Source: Haliea sp. (GTDB lineage Bacteria > Pseudomonadota > Gammaproteobacteria > Pseudomonadales > Halieaceae). From it: a DNA stretch of 64,000 nucleotides. Where the stretch lies: contig JADJAL010000013.1 in the NCBI GenBank assembly GCA_016704305.1, positions 62,001-126,000 of the forward strand, in the 5' to 3' direction. Of the stretch, positions 8,422 to 19,057 are shown piece by piece. Under the pieces are notes generated by a model. It searched no databases and was not told where the DNA came from. It was given only the letters and a program-made list of their open reading frames with translations. Position 1 is the first letter of the stretch; each line of letters begins with the position of its first letter. The position numbers and the translations under genes are program-made.

Positions 8422-9774
8422 ATGGTTCAGAATCAGAAAATCTCGCCGCAAACGCTCGACAAACTGTCCGCCGCCATGGACAGCGGCACCTTCGTCGACG
8501 TAGGCCGCATGCTGAATGGCTTGCCTCCCGCCGACGTTGCACACCTCATCGAATCCTCCCCACCCAGGTTCAGGCACTTCATCTGGCAAATGGTGGATGC
8601 CGAGCGCGAAGGCGAGGTTCTCGGCGAACTGGGAGACGACCTGCAGGCGCAATTCCTGGGCGAGATGAACGCGACAGAGGTCGCGCAACTCACCGAAAAC
8701 CTGGAAGACGACGACATCGCCGATATCCTGCAGCAGCTGCCTGGCCGCGTGGTGCAGGAAGTGCTCACCGCGATGGACCACCAGGACCGGGCGCGACTGG
8801 AGCGGGTGATGCACTACCCGGAAGATGTCGCCGGCGGCCTTATGAACACCGACACCATCACCATCAGGGCTGCATTAACGCTCGACGTCGTGCTGCGCTA
8901 TTTACGCCGCCACAGTGAAATTCCAAAGATGACCGACAACCTGATCGTGGTGAACCGCTCCGACCAGTACATCGGCCTGTTGCCGCTGCGCACGCTGCTG
9001 GTCTCGGACCCGGCCTCGTCGGTGCGCGAAATGATGGTCACCGACATTGATCCGATTGCCGTGAATACTCCGGACACCGAGGTGGCGCGTTTGTTCGAGC
9101 GCAACGACTGGGTATCCGCGCCAGTGGTGGATGCGAGCGGCAAGCTGCTGGGGCGGATCACCATCGACGACGTGGTGGACGTGATCCGCGAAGATGCCGA
9201 TCGCTCGCTGATGTCGATGGCGGGTCTGGACGAGGATGCGGATACGTTCGCGCCGTTTGCCCGCGCCGCGCCGCGCCGCGCCATCTGGCTGGGTATCAAC
9301 CTGATCACCTGTTTCATTGCCTCCTCCGTCATCAACCTGTTTCAGGACACGATCGAGAAAGTGGTCGCGCTGGCGGTATTGATGCCTATCGTAGCCTCCA
9401 TGGGCGGCGTCGCCGGGACCCAAACGCTGACCTTGGTGGTGCGCGGGATCGCGATGGGACACATCGGCAGGACCAACCAGGCCTGGCTGATCAACCGGGA
9501 ACTATTGATCGGAGTAATGAATGGCGTACTGTGGGCTGCAGTGGTGGCAGTCGCTGCATCACTGTGGTTCAGCGACTGGAACATCGGCGGGCTCATCGCC
9601 GCCGCGATGGTCATCAATTTGGTAACCGCCGCGCTGGTAGGGGCAGTTCTGCCGCTGTTCATGACGCGCATACGGATTGACCCGGCGCTGGCCGGAGGCG
9701 TGGTCCTCACTACCGTGACCGATGTGGTAGGTTTTCTCTCTTTCCTCGGACTGGCGACCCTGTTCTATGCCTGA
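8422..9774 (+). CDS. mgtE: Magnesium transporter MgtE
   Basis: MgtE is a gated Mg2+ channel/transporter of the inner membrane. The 450-residue protein has the N-terminal helical domain (FVDVGRMLNGLPPADVAHLI), two CBS domains (HYPEDVAGGLMNTD, VREMMVTDIDPIAVNTPDTE) and about five C-terminal membrane segments from residue 290, including the pore motif LMPIVASMGGVAGTQTLTLV. The length is as expected. It overlaps the start of darP by eight bases, so the two are probably co-translated. Confidence 0.95.
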   Translation: MVQNQKISPQTLDKLSAAMDSGTFVDVGRMLNGLPPADVAHLIESSPPRFRHFIWQMVDAEREGEVLGELGDDLQAQFLGEMNATEVAQLTENLEDDDIADILQQLPGRVVQEVLTAMDHQDRARLERVMHYPEDVAGGLMNTDTITIRAALTLDVVLRYLRRHSEIPKMTDNLIVVNRSDQYIGLLPLRTLLVSDPASSVREMMVTDIDPIAVNTPDTEVARLFERNDWVSAPVVDASGKLLGRITIDDVVDVIREDADRSLMSMAGLDEDADTFAPFARAAPRRAIWLGINLITCFIASSVINLFQDTIEKVVALAVLMPIVASMGGVAGTQTLTLVVRGIAMGHIGRTNQAWLINRELLIGVMNGVLWAAVVAVAASLWFSDWNIGGLIAAAMVINLVTAALVGAVLPLFMTRIRIDPALAGGVVLTTVTDVVGFLSFLGLATLFYA

Positions 9775-10303
9775 ATACCTGCCTGACAACGAAACTGACG
9801 ACTCCGACGAGCCCCCGAGCAAAAGTGCGCGCAAACGCCACATGCACAGCTTGCAGGACATGGGCGAGACACTGGTAAACCTGAACGACAAGCAACTCGC
9901 GCGGATTCCCATCGACGACGATCGGTTGCTCGCGGCGATCCGCGAATGCCGGGCGATGCGCAGCAACAACGCCCGCAAGCGCCACCTGCAGTTTATCGGC
10001 AAACTGATGCGCACCATTGATCCCGCGCCGATCGAACAGGCACTGCTGGCCCTGCACAGCTCGCACCAACAGAGCAACGCGGCATTCCATGAACTTGAAC
10101 AATTGCGTGCCGCCATACTGGCCGCGGGTAGCGCTGGCGTGGAACTGGCCATGACGCGCTTCCCCGGTGCGGACCGGCAACACCTGCGGCAACTGGTTTT
10201 GCAGCATGAACGAGAAATCCAGCAACAAAAGCCGCCTGCTGCCAGCCGCAAGCTGTTTGCCTACCTCAGGGAGTTACAGGCGTCTCAGGGGGAACCGGAC
10301 TGA
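9767..10303 (+). CDS. darP: Ribosome-associated protein DarP (YjgA)
   Basis: DarP (YjgA, DUF615) takes part in late assembly of the 50S ribosomal subunit. The 178-residue product shows the family body: SKSARKRHMHSLQDMGETLV near residue 20, then LARIPIDDDRLLAAI and NNARKRHLQFIGKLMRTID. It normally sits by tldD and pmbA, neither of which is here. Its 3' end overlaps, tail to tail, the last 19 bases of the yhdP reading frame on the other strand, so this junction looks genuine rather than an assembly break. Confidence 0.92.
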   Translation: MPEYLPDNETDDSDEPPSKSARKRHMHSLQDMGETLVNLNDKQLARIPIDDDRLLAAIRECRAMRSNNARKRHLQFIGKLMRTIDPAPIEQALLALHSSHQQSNAAFHELEQLRAAILAAGSAGVELAMTRFPGADRQHLRQLVLQHEREIQQQKPPAASRKLFAYLRELQASQGEPD

Positions 10304-13300
10304 GCGGGCGCAGCCGTTTCGCTGGCTGCGGCGGGAATTTCCGGCGTGTTGTCGAAAATGCGATCGAAACTCACCTCCGGGTCATTCCAGGTTCCGCCAA
10401 TCGTATAGACGGCACTGGATAACTGGTTCACCTGTTTGTTGAACACCTGGCTCACAACATAGACACCCGCCGCCACCGGGAGGCTGGCAGCCAGCGCCGC
10501 TATCCACGGCAGGTTATTCACGACCGGCAACGTCGCCACCAGTTCGCCTTGCAGGCTTTTGGCCTGTAAATCGGATACGCCACTGAACTGAAAACTGGAG
10601 CCGCCCTGCACATCCATGCGCGCAATCGTCAACACGCCGTCCGCCACCTCGATCTCACCCTGCACATTGTCAAAGGGAATTCCGGATTCAAACATCTGCG
10701 ACAGGCTCAGGCGCTGCACGATATCCGCCAGGTTGAGGATACTGACCACCCGCAATGCCCCGGTGGCGCCGGCAGTGGCTTCCAGAAAGCTGCCGCTGCC
10801 GATGTCCAGTTGCATGCTGCCCTCGGCTTGCGCGAGGGCAAAGTCTTGCGGCGCGCCGGGCCAGCGCAATCCCACCCTGAACTCGCCGCCCTCGGTTTCC
10901 ACAATCGGCTGGTAGTCGAAGTACGACAAAGTCTGCCCCAGATCGGCAAAGTGAAATTCGGCATGTAACTCGGTATACGCGTCCGCGCCCCGCTGCCATG
11001 CCAGTCGGCCGGGCTTCCCTGTGCGCAAACCGAGTCCGGCGAGCTCGCCGGTGATGCTGTCCGCCGTGATGACGTTCGACTCCCCGTGCAGCAAAAAGCG
11101 GAGTTCACCCAGGCGCTGCCCGGACTGGAACAGGTTGCTGAGCGCGACATCCACGGCGGGCATGTCCCAGGAGGTGGCAGCGCCCGCGCGGGAGGGTTTG
11201 ATAGCGGGCAGACGATCGAGATCGAGGTATTCTATAGCGAGTTGCAAGGGGGTCTCCGGCTGCCACATGCGATAGCTGGGCGCGCAGCCAGTCTGTCGCC
11301 AGAGCGAGCTCCCATTGCTCACTGTCCAACGCCAGGTTGAACACCACGTTATGCAACTCCTGCGCGAGAATCTGTACGCTATCGACGCGCAAGTCATGCA
11401 CCGCGATTTCAAGCGCGTCACGCACCTGAGGCGCCGCGCCGACTGCCTCGGGCTGCTGGCCAGAGTCTTTGCCAAGCCCGCCAAAATACTGCTTCACGAG
11501 GCCAAACCATTCGTCGGCCTGTATCAGCGCTGCGTGTCCGATGACCTGCAGCACACCCTCTTCCAGCGGCGGCGGCGGCACGTTGACTCCGATCGCGCCG
11601 CTGCGCACTACACCGGCATCCACATCCAGTCGCAAGTGAAGTTGCTCGCCAAGATCCAGTGACAGCGGCATTACTCCGCCAGCCAACGGAACCTCCACGC
11701 GCAAGTGCTGCGACTCATCCGCCTGCTTGTACCACGGCTGGGGCAGGTCGAGGCTGACACCCTGCAATTCGCTCGTGACAGTGAGCAGCGGCGGGAGTCC
11801 CGGTGCGATACGAATCGCCACATCCGCCGCCGTCTCGCCAGTGGCAAATCCCAGGCTCTCCAGTTGCAGCCAGCGGCGCACATCCGCCATATCCACCTGC
11901 GTGGCCAGTATCACGTCCACCACGGTGCTGCCCGGGCTGTAAGCAGCGCCATCGCCACCGTGATGTTGCTGCAACGTGGCGCTGACCGCATTGCCCCACA
12001 GCGTCCCCACCAACGCCTTCGAACTGAAGCCGGTGGTGGTGCTGTAGGCAAACTCGCCGTTGACGGCTTGCAGCGGCAAATTCCCGGGCATCACCAGCAG
12101 GTCCACGTCGTGCCAGCGGGTGGCAACGGCCACCTGCGGCGGCACGGATTCGTCACTGAGATTGAGGTGTAATTGCAGGTCCGTGTCCAGATTGCCGCTG
12201 GCGCTCCAGTCTGCGAAGGTCGTGCCGACTATTCCCGCCAACGGCGAGTCGTGCAGCACCTTCAAGCCGTCGCCCGCCGGGCCGTGGACGCTGCCTTGCA
12301 CGTCCAGCAGGATTTGACCGGCCGCATTCAACCGCGTTTCCACCGACAACCGGTCAACACGGGACGCGAACAGGCTGGCCTGTTCCCCCCACACGCTGAC
12401 GTTGCTGTCATCGATGATGACGATGCCCTGCTCGACCAACACGGGTGGCCACGCCCGGTGGTAGCGCAACTGCGTATCCGCGACGTTAAACGCGAGTTGC
12501 ACCGTATGCAGCGGGGTCGCCCCTGTCCTCAGGCTGCCGCGCCACAGGAACGCGCCCTGCTCAATAACGCCCTCGCCAATACTCTCGGACAGCCATGTCA
12601 GCAGCGTCGGATCGAGAATATAGGGGATGAACTTTCCGCGATGCACGGGATGGGTGTCCTGCAGGCCCACGAGCAGGTCCATCTCGATACCGATGTCGTT
12701 TGCCTGCAGCGGAATGTTGAGCGCAAACAGCACTTTGGCGGTACCCTCCGCGCCCTGCGTGGTCAGCAGGCCGCTGGCCAGCCTGACGCGCTGCGCGTCC
12801 CAATCCAGGTGCAAGCTGCCGTGCAGCTCATCAAACAGTAATGGCTCGCGATAAACGGAGGGAAAATCCAGGCTCATGCCGCGAGCGTCTAGAATCACCA
12901 CGCCGCCGCCAGGCGTGAGCCGGGTATACCCGGTGGCAGCGGTGGCCCCGGGTGCGCCGTGCAGCGACTCAAGGGACACATCCGCGAAATTCGCCTCCAG
13001 TTGCCAGTCGTCTGCCGCGTGGAAAACATCGCCGATCCGCAGCTGCAACGCCGACACATCCCCGCGCGGCTGCAACGCGGCAAATACCTCGCGCACGCTC
13101 GAGGTGAAAGCGTCCTGCGCGGTGAGGATGGTGTTGATCGGCTGCAGCGCAAACCGGTCTGTGCGCAGCCGCAGTGCGTTGCCCCAGGTGTCAAGTTGCA
13201 GACGAGGGAGTGTCCACAAGACATCGTCCTGCGCTACCTGCAGGTTTGCCACAAACAGGGTCCAGCGCTCACCGCGTTGCAGCAAGCGCGCCTCCAGGGC

Positions 13301-14196
13301 CACGCGTTGCAGGTCCACACTCTGAACAGGCAACGACGCTGCAGCGCCCTGCGTCGATACGCGCAAATCCCGCCCTCGATGCGGGCCGCGACAAAGGGCT
13401 CGCCCTTTTCCCAGTTCAACCACAGTTCCACATCGGCCGCGCCATCCACCGACACCGGCAGCACCCGATCGGCAAACATCTCCTGCACTGCACCGAGGTC
13501 GGCCGATTGCAGGTCGAGATAGAGCTGACCCGAGAACAGGTCCGGTTTGAAGGGATCGCCCAACCCCCTGGCCAGTAGGGCGATATGCCCTCCGGCAGAG
13601 GAGGACAGCGTCGCCTGCACGTCGCGTTGGCTGCCGTCGCGCGACAACTCCAGGTCCAGCCCCAGATTACGCACGCCACCGCCTGGCAGCGCCAGGATCA
13701 GGCGGGTATCGCGCAACGAAACCCGCTCGATATTCAGCAAAAATTCCCGCAGCGGCTCGGCCATCGGGCCCGAGGCCGCTGCGTCAAATCCGGTCAGCCT
13801 GAAACCACCCGCGCGCGACAGCTCGCCGTGCAGGCTCAGACCGTTGAGCACCAGCCGGGTCATCTGCAGCGACCGTGTGCGCAGGCTGTTCAGCACATCC
13901 ACGCCGATGCGCCCGCGCGCCAGTTCCAGCGGTGCATCGGCATTACCGGGAATCGTGATGCGCAAACCGGTCAACACAATAACCGGACTGAACGACTGCC
14001 ACTCGCCGCTCACCGCCTGCGCCTCGATCGCAAATGGCAACCGCGCGTTAAGGGCCTGCAGTATGTCGATGCGAAAACTGGCCAGATTGGCCGTGAGCAG
14101 CCGCCCGGCTCCGACATAGGTCGCCAACGTCACTGTCAGGATGACCAGGCCTACCCAGAGCACTCTGCCTAGTCTGTGGAAAAAGGGATTCTCCAA
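10285..14196 (-). pseudogene. yhdP: AsmA-like YhdP family protein, two apparent frameshifts
   Basis: YhdP is a very large inner-membrane-anchored periplasmic protein of the AsmA-like bridge group that moves phospholipid to the outer membrane. Together the pieces give about 1,300 residues, the normal size. The N-terminal piece starts MENPFFHRLGRVLWVGLVIL, with one membrane anchor. The middle piece contains LLTWLSESIGEGVIEQGAFL, and the C-terminal piece ends QSGSP after VNNLPWIAALAASLPVAAGV. Reading shifts frame at 13369-13371 (one G short on the coding strand) and at 11248-11252 (one C too many). Both are in base runs and would be healed by one base, so sequence error is more likely than a dead gene. 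It is transcribed with rng, maf, mreD and mreC. Confidence 0.85.
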
Positions 14197-14222
14197 GCGT
14201 CAATTCCGCGTGCACTGCCGAT

Positions 14223-15701
14223 TCAGAGCAGTATGATATCGAATTGTTCCTGGCTATAGCCGGGTTCCGCCCGCAGGCTGATCGACTTGCCGACAAATTC
14301 CTGCAGGTCTGCCAGATGGGCGGATTCCTCGTCCAGCAGGCGATCGACCACGGCCTGTGAGGCCAGCACTCTCAACGTGGCATTATCATAGGCCCTGGCG
14401 TCGCGCATGATCTCCCGAAAAATTTCATAGCACACGGTTTCCGCCGTCTTTACGATGCCGCGCCCATGGCAGACGGGGCAGCCCTCGCACAGCATGCGGG
14501 CCAGGCTTTCGCGTGTGCGTTTGCGCGTCATTTCCACCAACCCCAGCTCGGAGACGCCGGTAATCTGGTTGCGCGCCGGATCGCGCTGCATCTGCTTTTC
14601 CAGCGTGCGATGCACCTGGCGACGGTGCTCGGCATCATCCATGTCGATAAAATCGACAATAATGATGCCACCGAGATTGCGCAGCCTCAGCTGCCTGGCC
14701 AGCGCCGTGGCGGCCTCCAGGTTGGTCTTGAGGATGGTCTCGGCCTGGTTGCGACCGCCGACAAACGAACCGGTATTGACGTCGATAGTCGTCATCGCCT
14801 CGGTTTGATCGATGATCAGGTAGCCGCCAGACTTGAGCTCGACACGCGCCTCCAGCGCGCGCTGGATTTCATCCTCCACGGCGTGCAGTTCGAAGAGCGG
14901 GCGCTCGCCACTGTAGTGCTCCAGCAAGCCGGCCACCTCCGGCATGTAGTCGTTGCAAAAAGCCTGCATTGCCGTAAAGCACTCGCGACTGTCGATCAGC
15001 ACACGCGCCACTGACGGCCTCACCATGTCCCGCACAATGCGCAGAAACAACGGCAACTCCTCATACAGCAGTTGCGCTTTGGTGGCTGCCGCAGCGCGCC
15101 GGGACACCACCGCCCAGAGGCGGTGCAGAAAGCGCAAATCCGCTGCCAGCTCTTCCTGGCCCACGCCCTCGGCTGCCGTGCGCAGGATATAGCCACGGGA
15201 TTCGTCCAGCTTTTGGGCCGCCACGGCCTGTGCCAATACCTGCTGCAGGCGAGCCCGCTCCTGCGGATTCTCGATCTGCTGCGAAACACCGACATGCCTG
15301 GTTTGCGGCAGCATGACGAGATAGCGCGTGGAGACGGACAACTCGGTTGTAACACGAGCACCCTTGCTGCCCAGCGGGTCCTTGATCACCTGCACAATGA
15401 GCTGCTGGCCTTCGCGCACGTGGTCGACGATGTTTGCCGCCGCGCGGCTTTTGTCATCGTGCTGCTGGCTGTCGCTCATTAAAATGTCGGAGACGTGAAT
15501 AAACGCCGTGCGCTCGACGCCGATATCGACAAAGGCGGCCTGCATGCCAGGCAGTACACGCACCACTTTGCCGGCGTAGATATTGCCGACGATGCCGCGC
15601 TTGGCCGAGCGTTCGATATGGATATCCTGGGTGGCACCGTTATCCACCAATGCCACCCGGGTTTCCATCGGCGTGAAATTGATCAGGATTTCTTCACTCA
15701 C
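14223..15701 (-). CDS. rng: Ribonuclease G
   Basis: RNase G is an endoribonuclease that matures the 5' end of 16S rRNA and starts decay of some mRNAs. The 492-residue product carries MSEEILINFTPMETRVALVD, an S1 domain (GNIYAGKVVRVLPGMQAAFV), the catalytic metal site in IIVDFIDMDDAEHRRQVHRT, and the Zn-link motif CEGCPVCHGRG. The length is as in E. coli. It starts the rng-yhdP pair on the minus strand, 45 bases downstream of maf. Confidence 0.96.
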   Translation of the reverse strand: MSEEILINFTPMETRVALVDNGATQDIHIERSAKRGIVGNIYAGKVVRVLPGMQAAFVDIGVERTAFIHVSDILMSDSQQHDDKSRAAANIVDHVREGQQLIVQVIKDPLGSKGARVTTELSVSTRYLVMLPQTRHVGVSQQIENPQERARLQQVLAQAVAAQKLDESRGYILRTAAEGVGQEELAADLRFLHRLWAVVSRRAAAATKAQLLYEELPLFLRIVRDMVRPSVARVLIDSRECFTAMQAFCNDYMPEVAGLLEHYSGERPLFELHAVEDEIQRALEARVELKSGGYLIIDQTEAMTTIDVNTGSFVGGRNQAETILKTNLEAATALARQLRLRNLGGIIIVDFIDMDDAEHRRQVHRTLEKQMQRDPARNQITGVSELGLVEMTRKRTRESLARMLCEGCPVCHGRGIVKTAETVCYEIFREIMRDARAYDNATLRVLASQAVVDRLLDEESAHLADLQEFVGKSISLRAEPGYSQEQFDIILL

Positions 15702-15746
15702 TGCACGGTTCTCTTTGGTCGGTCATTGCCAGTCGGGCATTGCCCG

Positions 15747-16349
15747 TCAGGCGCTGCGTGCCGGTGTCAGCTTTGTTGCGATGCCCTGGGCGCAGAGCAG
15801 TTGCCAGGTCTCGCACAAGGGCAATCCGACGACGTTGGAGTAACTGCCGCGAATGGCGCGCACGAAAGCGCCTCCCAGCCCCTGGATGCCGTAGCCGCCG
15901 GCCTTGTCCCAGGCTTCCGTGGTCGCAAGGTAAGCCTCGCAAACCGCCGGGCTCAACGCGACAAATTCCACCTCGGTCGCGACCACCAGGCACTGCGTGG
16001 CACTGGCACTGCGCACGCAGACACCGGTCAACACGGTATGCCAGCGCCCGCTGAGACGCGACAGCATCCGCATGGCCTCGTCTTTATCACGCGGCTTGCC
16101 CAGCAGCGTTGCATCGATCACGACGGTGGTGTCAGCGGCAAGCACAACAAACTCGGGGGCGGGAAAACGCGCGGCAACCGCCTGCGCCTTTTCCTGCGCC
16201 AGCCGCTGCACGTAGCCAGACGCGTCTTCGCCCGCGCGTTGCGCTTCGTCAATATGGGCAGGCTCAATGGTGTAACGCACGCCCAGTTGGTCCAGCAGTT
16301 CACGTCGGCGCGGTGAAGCAGAAGCCAGTATCAAGCGGCGCTCAACCAT
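15747..16349 (-). CDS. maf: Maf family nucleoside triphosphate pyrophosphatase
   Basis: Maf (YhdE type) hydrolyses dTTP, UTP and modified nucleotides to monophosphates. The 200-residue protein begins LILASASPRRRELLDQLG, the substrate-binding loop, then has VLAADTTVVIDATLLGKPRD with the catalytic Asp and GYGIQGLGGAFVRAIRGSYS near the C-terminus. It lies between mreD and rng, the classical arrangement, with one base separating it from mreD. Confidence 0.95.
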   Translation of the reverse strand: MVERRLILASASPRRRELLDQLGVRYTIEPAHIDEAQRAGEDASGYVQRLAQEKAQAVAARFPAPEFVVLAADTTVVIDATLLGKPRDKDEAMRMLSRLSGRWHTVLTGVCVRSASATQCLVVATEVEFVALSPAVCEAYLATTEAWDKAGGYGIQGLGGAFVRAIRGSYSNVVGLPLCETWQLLCAQGIATKLTPARSA

Positions 16350-16350
16350 G

Positions 16351-16839
16351 TCAGCTCACCTGGTAGTAACGGCGCAAATTGCGCAGGCTGTGCAGGACAA
16401 CCGGCCACAACAGCGCACTGGACAAGGCCGGCAACAGGAACAGACGGGGCAGCACACTCACCCCTTCAATATTCTGCACCCACTGGCAGATCAGTTGATT
16501 GATGCCGACCAGGATAAAGACTACGCCAGCCTGCTGCCACAGACTGTACACACGCATGCGCTGGTACAGCATCCGGGACAACAGAGCCACCACCACCAGC
16601 GCAAACGCGTTCTGCCCAAGTACCGCGCCTTCCAACACGTCCAGCCCAATACCCAGCAGCAGTCCGGCGGCGATGCCCACACGTTGCGGCAGTGCTATAC
16701 ACCAGTAGATCAGCGTGATGGCCACCCAGTCCGGCCTGGCCCATTGCAGCCACACCGGTAGCGGCAAAACCGCCAGCACGTAGGCCACCACAAACGTCAG
16801 CAATATGACCGGATAGCCCTGCGCATCCCGGTTCGCCAC
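16351..16839 (-). CDS. mreD: Rod shape-determining protein MreD
   Basis: MreD is the integral membrane partner of MreC in the elongasome. The product is 162 residues with five or six hydrophobic segments (VILLTFVVAYVLAVLPLPVW, then IAAGLLLGIGLDVLEGAVLG) and the late cluster PALSSALLWPVVLHSLRNLR. It follows mreC with three bases between them, in the usual mreB-mreC-mreD-maf-rng order. Confidence 0.92.
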   Translation of the reverse strand: MANRDAQGYPVILLTFVVAYVLAVLPLPVWLQWARPDWVAITLIYWCIALPQRVGIAAGLLLGIGLDVLEGAVLGQNAFALVVVALLSRMLYQRMRVYSLWQQAGVVFILVGINQLICQWVQNIEGVSVLPRLFLLPALSSALLWPVVLHSLRNLRRYYQVS

Positions 16840-16842
16840 CGA

Positions 16843-17637
16843 TCAATTTTCCTGGGTGGGACGTGCGGTAAATACCAGCAGCACGTGCCGGGTGCGATCC
16901 AGCGCCGCGCTCGGTACAGCCAGTACACGGGCAAACGGCTCGCCCAGGTCGCGCTCAACCTCCGTGACCACCGCCACCGGATAGCCTTCGGGAAAACGCC
17001 CACCGAGACCGGACGTCACCAGCAAATCGCCCTTTTGGATGTCGGTGGTTGACGATACGTGGCGCACTTCGAGCGACCCCAGTTCGCCGGTGCCCTCGGC
17101 AATGGCGCGCACGCCGTTGCGATTGACCTGTACCGGCACGGAATGCGTGACATCGGTGATCAGCAGCGCCCTCGACGTCCCGCTGCTGACCTCCACGATC
17201 TGTCCCATCAGGCCATCGGCGTCGATCAGGGGCTGCCCGACAAAAACACCGTCGCGCTCTCCCTTGTTCAAGACCAGTTGCAGGCGCTCCGGGTCCGGAG
17301 ACACACCGACCAGCTCCGCCACCAGCACGTCATCGCGCAACAGGGCGCTGGAATTCAGCAGTTTTCGCAGCCGCACATTTTCCCCCTGCAGCGATGCCAT
17401 CTGCTGTGAACGCCCCTGCAGCACCAGGTTTTCCCTGCGCAGGCGTTCGTTTTCCTCCAGCAGCTGGCTTGTCGACTGGATGTGGGTTGTGCTCCACTCC
17501 CCCAAACGCGTGGGCAGGTTGGCGATCCAGAAGATAGGAGAGGCGAGCGTATCGAGCATGGCGCGGGCGGCCTGCAGCTTGTTGTAATGCAGGTCGGCCA
17601 CGATCAGACCGACGACAATCACAGCCGCCAGCAGCAC
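16843..17637 (-). CDS. mreC: Rod shape-determining protein MreC
   Basis: MreC is a periplasmic scaffold that activates the elongation peptidoglycan synthases. The product has one N-terminal membrane segment (LLAAVIVVGLIVADLHY), a coiled coil (QLLEENERLRRENLVLQGRS) and the two-barrel domain ending LDRTRHVLLVF. The first standard start codon is the GTG at 17637. In-frame upstream sequence reads IKPLFVKESSLVWR, which matches the usual MreC beginning MIKPLF, and GAGGAG stands at proper distance from an ATC codon at 17679. The true start may be that ATC or a miscalled ATG. Confidence 0.9.
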   Translation of the reverse strand: MLLAAVIVVGLIVADLHYNKLQAARAMLDTLASPIFWIANLPTRLGEWSTTHIQSTSQLLEENERLRRENLVLQGRSQQMASLQGENVRLRKLLNSSALLRDDVLVAELVGVSPDPERLQLVLNKGERDGVFVGQPLIDADGLMGQIVEVSSGTSRALLITDVTHSVPVQVNRNGVRAIAEGTGELGSLEVRHVSSTTDIQKGDLLVTSGLGGRFPEGYPVAVVTEVERDLGEPFARVLAVPSAALDRTRHVLLVFTARPTQEN

Positions 17638-17793
17638 GCGCCAGACGAGGGAGGATTCCTTGACAAATAATGGCTTGATGTCCGCTCCTCAGCTGCCGGT
17701 ATCGACACGCATCACCGGCCAGCTCACGCTGTTGACCGCAGCGTGGCACAGGCTCCGCAGCTGCACGCACAGCACCGAGTCCACCGGTGTGTA

Positions 17794-18831
17794 TTATTCT
17801 GTAGAGAGCAAATCTATCGTGCGCCGATCCATTCTTTCCATCGCGATACCGCCGCCTCGGGCAACGCAGGTCAGGGGATCATCCGCGACGATGACCGGCA
17901 ACCCGGTCTCCTCGGAGATCAGGCGATCCAGGTCGCGCAGCAGGGCGCCACCCCCGGTCAATACAATACCGCTTTCCGCGATATCCGCAGCCAGCTCCGG
18001 CGGCGACTGTTCCAGTGCGGATTTCACCGCCTGCACGATCGCGGCCAGCGGGTCCTGCAGCGATTCCAGGATCTCATTGCTGTTGAGGGTGAAGCTGCGC
18101 GGCACGCCCTCGGCCAGGTTGCGGCCACGGACCTCGATCTCACGCAATTCGCTGCCGGCGAATGCGCAACCCACTTCCAGTTTGATGCGCTCGGCCGTCG
18201 CGTCGCCAATCAGGCTGCCGTAGCGACGTCGCACATGGGACACAATCGCTTCGTCAAACCGATCTCCGCCAACACGCACTGAATCGCGGTAGACCACGCC
18301 GTTGAGGGAGATGATGGCGACCTCGGTGGTGCCGCCACCCACATCCACCACCATGCAACCGGTGGCCTCGTCGACGCTGAGCCCGGCGCCAATGGCGGCC
18401 GCCATTGGCTCTTCTATCAAGCGTACATCCCTGGCGCCGGCACTGAGCGCTGATTCGCGGATTGCGCGGCGCTCCACCTGTGTTGACATGCACGGTACGC
18501 AGACCAATACGCGCGGACTGGGGCGAATGAATTTGCTCTGGTGCACCTTGGCGATAAAGTGCTGCAACATTTTCTCCGTCACCAGGAAATCGGCGATCAC
18601 GCCGTCCTTCAGCGGACGGATGGCCGTGATGTTTCCGGGCGTACGGCCCAACATGCGTTTGGCCTCGGTGCCAACCGCCTCGATCGTTTTCTGGCCATTG
18701 TGAATTCGGATCGCGACCACCGATGGTTCATTCAGCACAATGCCTTTGTCGCGTACATAGATCAGTGTATTGGCCGTACCTAAATCAATGGAGAGGTCAC
18801 TTGAGAACGCCCCACGCAGCTTCTTAAACAT
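17794..18831 (-). CDS. mreB: Rod shape-determining protein MreB
   Basis: MreB is the actin-like filament that organises lateral wall growth. The 345-residue product has SIDLGTANTLIYV (phosphate 1), CMVVDVGGGTTEVAIISLNG (phosphate 2), GGDRFDEAIV and the adenosine motif GIVLTGGGALLRDLDRLI. The length is standard. It is divergent from gatC and leads mreC, mreD, maf and rng. Confidence 0.98.
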   Translation of the reverse strand: MFKKLRGAFSSDLSIDLGTANTLIYVRDKGIVLNEPSVVAIRIHNGQKTIEAVGTEAKRMLGRTPGNITAIRPLKDGVIADFLVTEKMLQHFIAKVHQSKFIRPSPRVLVCVPCMSTQVERRAIRESALSAGARDVRLIEEPMAAAIGAGLSVDEATGCMVVDVGGGTTEVAIISLNGVVYRDSVRVGGDRFDEAIVSHVRRRYGSLIGDATAERIKLEVGCAFAGSELREIEVRGRNLAEGVPRSFTLNSNEILESLQDPLAAIVQAVKSALEQSPPELAADIAESGIVLTGGGALLRDLDRLISEETGLPVIVADDPLTCVARGGGIAMERMDRRTIDLLSTE

Positions 18832-18856
18832 GAATTTTTGCTACCCTGTGAAAACA

Positions 18857-18870
18857 ACGGGGAACCCCGT
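18857..18870. repeat. Perfect 14-base inverted repeat in the mreB leader
   Basis: ACGGGGAACCCCGT is a perfect palindrome lying 26 bases upstream of the mreB start, in the 226-base gap shared with gatC. It could be an operator or a small leader hairpin; nothing else in the sequence decides between them. Confidence 0.4.
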
Positions 18871-19057
18871 GTTAGAGTTCTTTTTGCATCAGTACTAAAC
18901 CACTTCCCTGACGGATTACAGCGTCGCGCGACCGGCATTATTGGGAGTTGGCAGAATTGTGCAACTGTACCAACCACAGGGATTTTGGGCAAGGCGCAAA
19001 TGTGATAAGTTTACGCCCCCCGCGAATTTGAGGCCCGCACCCCGCGCTGTTATCACC

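Noticed and set aside
12173..12841. Open plus-strand frame inside the yhdP region
   Set aside because: Antisense of yhdP with Gln/Arg-rich composition typical of a shadow frame.
15495..16316. Plus-strand frame over rng and maf
   Set aside because: Both minus-strand genes are well supported; this frame has no family likeness.
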